The notes under the pieces are model-generated. The model was not told where the DNA came from. It was given only the letters and a program-made list of their open reading frames with translations, and ran no database searches. DNA of 9,181 nt, from assembly GCA_024278555.1 (NCBI GenBank), contig JAJRSX010000119.1:1-9181 (forward strand). The letters run 5' to 3'. The stretch comes from a bacterium. Lineage in GTDB: Bacteria > CG2-30-53-67 > CG2-30-70-394. The position numbers and the translations under genes were made by a program. Below, one piece after another: positions 6,011-9,181 of this stretch. How positions within the stretch are numbered: position 1 is the first letter of the stretch; the number at the start of each line of letters is the position of its first letter.

Positions 6011-7270
6011 TCATGGGACATCCGTTCCGGCCACCGCGCTTCCCGCCACCATGGCCAGGCGCAGCCGGCCGCGGTCGAACAGCAGCCGCTCGGGGAGGCG
6101 GGCCAGCGGCCCGCCCTCTACCTCCACGGCGATCACGTCCGCCGCCCGCCCCGGGGTGAGGGCGCCGGCCACCCTCTGCCAGCCGAGGCAGCGGGCGGAG
6201 CCGGCGGTGGCCATCGCCAGAAGCTGCTCGGCGGTGAGGGGCTCGGGGGTGGTGCGGTGCCAGAGGTAGGCGAAGGCGAGCTCCTCCCACAGATCGAGCG
6301 ATGGGCACGACGCGAGGGAGTCGGTGCCGAGCCCTACCGAGATCCCCAGGGCGAGCCAGCGGGCCACCGGCGGGGGCGGCTGGCCGAGGTAGGCGTTGGA
6401 GCGCGGGCAGTGGCAGAGGGCGGCTCCGGCGGCGGCGACGCGGGCCATCTCCGCTGCGGTGAGGTGGCAGCCGTGGATGAGGAGGGCGCCTTCGAGGAGG
6501 CCGTGGCGGGTGAGGGGATCCAGGGGAGAGGGGCCCGTGGGGAGGGGGAGGTCTCCCCAGCCGACCGCCGGAAAGAACGCCTCGGCGAGGGGACCGTTGC
6601 CGTGGGCCAGGAGCGCCACCTCGGCGCGTGACTCGGCCATGTGCACGGTGAGCGGTGCCGGGTGGCCACGGTGCCACGCCCCGAGCCGCTCCCAGAGGCG
6701 GTCGGAGAGGGTGTAGGGGGCGTGCGCCGAGACCCCGAGGGTGAGGGGCGGGTCGGGGTGGGCCATCCCCACCGCCTGGAACCGGTCGGCGAGGCGGCCG
6801 AGGGCGAGGTCGGCACGCGCCGGGTCGAGGGCGAGGAGCTCAATGTCCAGGCGCACCCGCATGCCGGAGGCCAGCAGCGGCGCCTGGGCGATGTCGATCG
6901 AGGCGATGTCGCCCACCCCGGTGGTGCCGGTAGCCACCAGCGTGGCCACCGCCGCGGCCGCGGCCCGGGCCGCCTCCCCCGCCTCCAGCCGCCGCTTCTG
7001 CTCCACCAGGCCGAGGAGCCAGCCGACGAAGTCGTGGGCCACCGGCCGCTCCGGGCCGAGGGCGGCGAGCTCCAGGTGGGTGTGGGCGTTGATCAGCCCC
7101 GGCAGGAGGCAGGCACCCTCCAGGTGGCGAACCTCCTCGCCCGCCTCGGCCAGCGGGGTGAGGTCCGGCCGCCGCCCCACCGCCGCGATGGTGCCGTCGA
7201 CGATCCGCACCCCTCCGTCCTCCAGGGCGTGGCCCGCCTCCGGCCACAGCCAGTCCGCAGTGAGAATCAT
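6011..7270 (-). CDS. TrzA/AtzA-type amidohydrolase, probable nucleoside deaminase
   Basis: A 419-residue cytoplasmic metal-dependent hydrolase of the amidohydrolase superfamily, in the subgroup with cytosine, SAH/MTA and aminofutalosine deaminases. An N-terminal beta-sandwich part (about 1-55) precedes PGLINAHTHLEL (57-68) with metal ligands H63 and H65. Next come SAHAPYT (181-187), VHMAES (209-214) with ligand H210 and catalytic-type E213, IHGCHL (265-270), CPRSN (288-292) and GTDS (315-318) with D317. All expected metal and catalytic positions look intact, so it should be active. The HTHLELxxL start of the barrel resembles aminofutalosine deaminase-like members of the menaquinone futalosine route. 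The neighbouring mtnP argues equally for an MTA or deoxyadenosine-type substrate. The start lacks a strong Shine-Dalgarno site but begins like family members. Repeat clusters B and C flank the gene. Confidence 0.88.
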   Translation of the reverse strand: MILTADWLWPEAGHALEDGGVRIVDGTIAAVGRRPDLTPLAEAGEEVRHLEGACLLPGLINAHTHLELAALGPERPVAHDFVGWLLGLVEQKRRLEAGEAARAAAAAVATLVATGTTGVGDIASIDIAQAPLLASGMRVRLDIELLALDPARADLALGRLADRFQAVGMAHPDPPLTLGVSAHAPYTLSDRLWERLGAWHRGHPAPLTVHMAESRAEVALLAHGNGPLAEAFFPAVGWGDLPLPTGPSPLDPLTRHGLLEGALLIHGCHLTAAEMARVAAAGAALCHCPRSNAYLGQPPPPVARWLALGISVGLGTDSLASCPSLDLWEELAFAYLWHRTTPEPLTAEQLLAMATAGSARCLGWQRVAGALTPGRAADVIAVEVEGGPLARLPERLLFDRGRLRLAMVAGSAVAGTDVP

Positions 7271-7304
7271 GGTCGCCAGCCGGGCATTGGGGATGACGAG
7301 GGCG

Positions 7305-7330
7305 TCATGCAGAGGCGCAGCGGTGCAGAG
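7305..7330 (-). repeat. Cluster C element C1 (minus orientation)
   Basis: The minus strand reads CTCTGCA (7330-7324), a shortened GCTGCG unit and CTCTGCA (7314-7308), ending TGA. It is a degenerate three-unit member facing the three plus-oriented elements of this cluster. It lies only about 35 bp upstream of the amidohydrolase start, inside the likely leader of that gene. Confidence 0.5.
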
Positions 7331-7515
7331 CGCGGGTTGGCCACCTCAATCCCCGCAGTGAACCAAACCCCCTGTCTGGTTGACTCGTTCGCGAAGATCT
7401 TGAGGAAAACCCACCGTCCCCTCCCGCCCCCAACCCCCCCGTGGTCAACCGCCTTCAAGGGCGAAACGATCCCAGAGTGAAGCGCCTGTGGCGCCGTCCC
7501 CCAGGTGCTCTCCCC

Positions 7516-7556
7516 CTCTGCGTTCTCTGCGTCTCTGCGGTGCGATCCCTTTCGGC
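7516..7556 (+). repeat. Cluster C element C2
   Basis: Three perfect CTCTGCG units at 7516-7522, 7525-7531 and 7533-7539 are closed by GGTG. Spacers are 2 and 1 nt, identical to B6 and A2. A TCGG at 7552 sits at the same 13-nt phase as TCCCGG in the other members. Confidence 0.75.
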
Positions 7557-7574
7557 ACGGTGGACCGGCCGCCC

Positions 7575-7610
7575 CTTTGCGCCTTTGCGTCTTTGCCTCT
7601 TTGCGTTGAG
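7575..7610 (+). repeat. Cluster C element C3, four units
   Basis: CTTTGCG at 7575-7581, CTTTGCG at 7583-7589, CTTTGCC at 7591-7597 and CTTTGCG at 7599-7605, each separated by one base, end in TTGAG. It has four units in a distinct dialect with an 8-nt period. Confidence 0.75.
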
Positions 7611-7677
7611 CGCCGCTTCCAGCATGCACGGCGTTGGGCTGCATCGCATGCGACGCCACGCGCGTCTCTCCCCTCTC

Positions 7678-7706
7678 CTTCGTGGCCTTCGCGCCCTTCG
7701 TGGTCT
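7678..7706 (+). repeat. Cluster C element C4
   Basis: CTTCGTG (7678-7684), CTTCGCG (7687-7693) and CTTCGTG (7696-7702) have 2-nt spacers, then GTCTTG. This is the CTTCGTG dialect with a 9-nt period. Confidence 0.7.
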
Positions 7707-7827
7707 TGCCCCTCCCAGCCGCCCGATGCTCGGCTGCCGGCCGTGGCGACCAACCATCCGGGGTGGTAGCCTCCCGCCTCCACACCCCGTTGATTTTCCA
7801 GCGGGGCCGGGCAGGAGACGGACAACG

Positions 7828-8670
7828 ATGATTGGGGTGATCGGTGGTAGCGGCCTTTACCAGATGGAGGAGCTGGAGGGGGCGGAGTGGCAACCGATGC
7901 AGACGCCGTACGGCGAGGCGTCGGACGCGCTGCTGTGCGGCCGTCTGAACGGGGTCGACGTCTGCTTCCTGCCGCGCCATGGGCGCAATCATCGCCTGCT
8001 GCCCTCCGAAATCAACTACCGCGCCAACATTTGCGCCCTCAAGAAGGTCGGCGTGCGGCGGGTGGTGTCGGTGTCGGCGGTGGGGTCGCTCAAGGAGGAG
8101 ATCGTCCCCGGCCACATGGTGGTGGTCTCCCAGTTCGTCGATCGCAGCCTCTCCCGGCCCTCCACCTTTTTCGGCGACGGCGTGGTCGGCCACGTCTCCA
8201 TGGCCGACCCGGTCTGTGCGGAGCTCTCGGCCCGCCTCGCCGCCGCCGCCCGCGACGCCGGCGCCACCTGCCACGAGGGGGCCACCTATCTCGGCATGGA
8301 GGGGCCGCAGTTCTCCTCCCGTGCCGAGTCCAACCTCTATCGCGCCTGGGGGATGGACGTGATCGGGATGACCAACGCCACCGAGGCGAAGCTGGCGCGG
8401 GAGGCGGGGCTCTGCTACGCCACCCTGGCCATGTCCACCGACTACGACTGCTGGCGCGTCGAGGAGGAGGGGGTGGAGGCGGCCGACGTCCTCGCCACCC
8501 TGCAGGCGAACGTCGACCTCGCCCGCAAGCTCCTGTTGGCGCTGATCGGTGATGGGGTCGAGGCGCGTCCGTGTGGCTGTGGGCGGGCGGCGGAGACCGC
8601 CCTGCTCACCCCGAAAGAGGCGATCCCGCCGGCGCGGCTGGCGGCGCTGGCGGTGGTCCTTGAGCCGTGA
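7828..8670 (+). CDS. mtnP: S-methyl-5'-thioadenosine phosphorylase
   Basis: A 280-residue cytoplasmic phosphorylase of the purine nucleoside phosphorylase/MTAP family. It splits 5'-methylthioadenosine with phosphate into adenine and methylthioribose-1-phosphate for methionine and purine salvage. It carries GGSG (6-9) and RHG (50-52) for phosphate, SEINYRAN (60-67), MEGPQFSSRAES (157-168) and GMTNATEAKLAREAG (180-194). TDYDCW (204-209) has the Asp pair that favours 6-aminopurines, so MTA rather than methylthioinosine or inosine is the expected substrate. Near the C-terminus a CGC motif (249-251) matches the CxC found in several prokaryotic MTAPs. The ATG at 7828 follows AGGAG at 7813-7817 and starts at the typical MIGVIGGSG. 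The same frame is open further upstream, but only through the repeat cluster. It is divergent from the amidohydrolase and abuts the TPR lipoprotein downstream. Confidence 0.95.
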   Translation: MIGVIGGSGLYQMEELEGAEWQPMQTPYGEASDALLCGRLNGVDVCFLPRHGRNHRLLPSEINYRANICALKKVGVRRVVSVSAVGSLKEEIVPGHMVVVSQFVDRSLSRPSTFFGDGVVGHVSMADPVCAELSARLAAAARDAGATCHEGATYLGMEGPQFSSRAESNLYRAWGMDVIGMTNATEAKLAREAGLCYATLAMSTDYDCWRVEEEGVEAADVLATLQANVDLARKLLLALIGDGVEARPCGCGRAAETALLTPKEAIPPARLAALAVVLEP

Positions 8671-8675
8671 CCCGC

Positions 8676-9181
8676 ATGTTCCGTTCCCTCGCCGTGATCC
8701 TGTTGGCGGCCCTTGTCGCCGCCTGCGCCACCACGTCGCCCGCCAAGGGCGACGCCACGAAGGTGGCCGCCAAGTTTCGCGACATCGGCGGCCGTGAGCT
8801 GGCCATCGGTCAGAACAGCGCCGCCCTTCGCGACCTCCTCCACGCCCGCGAGCTTGACCCCGCCAGCGCCGCCACCCACCACCTCCTGGGCCTCGCCTAC
8901 CTCCGGCTGAACCGCTTTGCCGAGGCGGAGGCGTCGATCCAAGAGGCCCTGCGTCTCGACCCGACCCTGGGGGCCGCCCACAACACCCTCGGCTCTCTCT
9001 ATTCTCTGCAACACAGAGAGCACGACGCCGAGGCCGCCTTCCGGGCCGCCCTCGCCACCCCCGGCTACGCCACCCCGGAGGTGGCCCACGCCAACCTCGG
9101 TCGCCTCTACGTCCGCCGCGGTGACGACGCGGCCGCGGCCGCCGAGCTGCAAGCGGCGCTGCAGGCCAACCCCACCTACCA
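8676..9181 (+). CDS. TPR lipoprotein, PilF/PilW-like (partial)
   Basis: The first 168 codons of a protein cut by the window end. The N-terminus has a lipoprotein signal (hydrophobic 4-15, lipobox VAAC, lipidated C17). Tetratricopeptide repeats follow at about 65-96, 98-129 and 134-166, each with the G/A-x-Y and A-x-L-DP pattern, and a partial one lies before them. The insert TPGYATPEVAHANLG between the second and third repeats matches the layout of PilF/PilW, the outer-membrane pilotin needed for assembly and stability of type IV pilus secretin. A general TPR lipoprotein is the alternative. The ATG at 8676 is 5 nt after the mtnP stop. A GTG at 8667, in the same frame, overlaps that stop as GTGA and could be the true start. 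Either way the two genes look co-transcribed. Confidence 0.75.
   Translation, partial: MFRSLAVILLAALVAACATTSPAKGDATKVAAKFRDIGGRELAIGQNSAALRDLLHARELDPASAATHHLLGLAYLRLNRFAEAEASIQEALRLDPTLGAAHNTLGSLYSLQHREHDAEAAFRAALATPGYATPEVAHANLGRLYVRRGDDAAAAAELQAALQANPTY

Noticed and set aside
4575-6269. 564-codon plus-strand open frame
   Set aside because: It is antisense to the CorC-like gene and then runs through repeat cluster B. The peptide is Gly/Glu/Arg-rich shadow sequence.
7516-7706. CRISPR array
   Set aside because: The units are 7 nt with 1-3 nt spacers and vary between elements. There are no uniform repeats with unique spacers of typical length and no cas genes.
7441-7827. Upstream extension of mtnP by 129 codons
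   Set aside because: The frame is open but consists of translated repeat elements. The family starts at MIGVIGGSG, with AGGAG upstream of 7828.
5379-7827. Composite transposon carrying the amidohydrolase
   Set aside because: No transposase, no matching outer termini and no target duplications are visible. Only the bracketing by repeat clusters is supported.
7267-8274. 335-codon minus-strand frame opposite mtnP
   Set aside because: It lies opposite a clear phosphorylase and reads through the repeat elements, which gives the TKGAKATKE-type peptides typical of them.

Overview
The window is a stretch of chromosome from a GC-rich Gram-negative bacterium. The evidence is two lipoproteins with lipoboxes, a PEP-CTERM protein (a substrate of the exosortase system of Gram-negative envelopes), a PilF/PilW-like pilus lipoprotein and a sigma-54 promoter. 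A proteobacterium or a Desulfobacterota-type relative fits best. The sequence alone does not fix the taxon, and I see no rRNA, tRNA, CRISPR array, integrase or transposase.

Layout. Positions 1-586 hold no convincing gene but contain repeat cluster A. From 587 to 5378 five genes lie on the minus strand. In transcription order they are a CNNM/CorC-type membrane protein with a CBS pair (5378-4128), a small cysteine-rich PAS protein (4055-3450), a 94-residue lipoprotein (3427-3143), seryl-tRNA synthetase (3037-1760) and a PEP-CTERM protein (1450-587). The PEP-CTERM gene has its own sigma-54 -24/-12 promoter. A perfect 9-bp inverted repeat lies about 145 bp upstream of the predicted start site, where an NtrC-type activator would bind. 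A 632-bp gap (5379-6010, cluster B) then separates these genes from a minus-strand TrzA/AtzA-type amidohydrolase (7270-6011). A 557-bp divergent gap (7271-7827, cluster C) leads to a plus-strand pair: methylthioadenosine phosphorylase (mtnP, 7828-8670) and, overlapping or nearly abutting it, a TPR lipoprotein that runs off the window end.

The most unusual part is the three intergenic clusters. Together they hold about 13 short elements built on one plan: three or four 7-nt units of the form YTYYGYG, spaced 1-3 nt apart, usually closed by GGTGA, GTAA or TTGA. Four of them also have a GC-rich TCC(C)GG-like flank starting 13 nt after the first G of the closing GGTG. Each element tends to use one dialect of the unit (CTCTGCG, CTTTGCG, CTTCGTG, TTCCGTG or CTCYGTG). 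In every cluster the minus-oriented copies lie left and the plus-oriented copies lie right, so each cluster is a loose inverted repeat. One pair in cluster B matches at 18 of 19 positions. Clusters B and C bracket the amidohydrolase.

Functional links. mtnP phosphorolyses 5'-methylthioadenosine, and the neighbouring amidohydrolase belongs to a superfamily that includes deaminases of adenosine-type nucleosides, so the divergent pair may handle related purine nucleosides. serS is housekeeping. The PAS protein and the small lipoprotein look co-transcribed.
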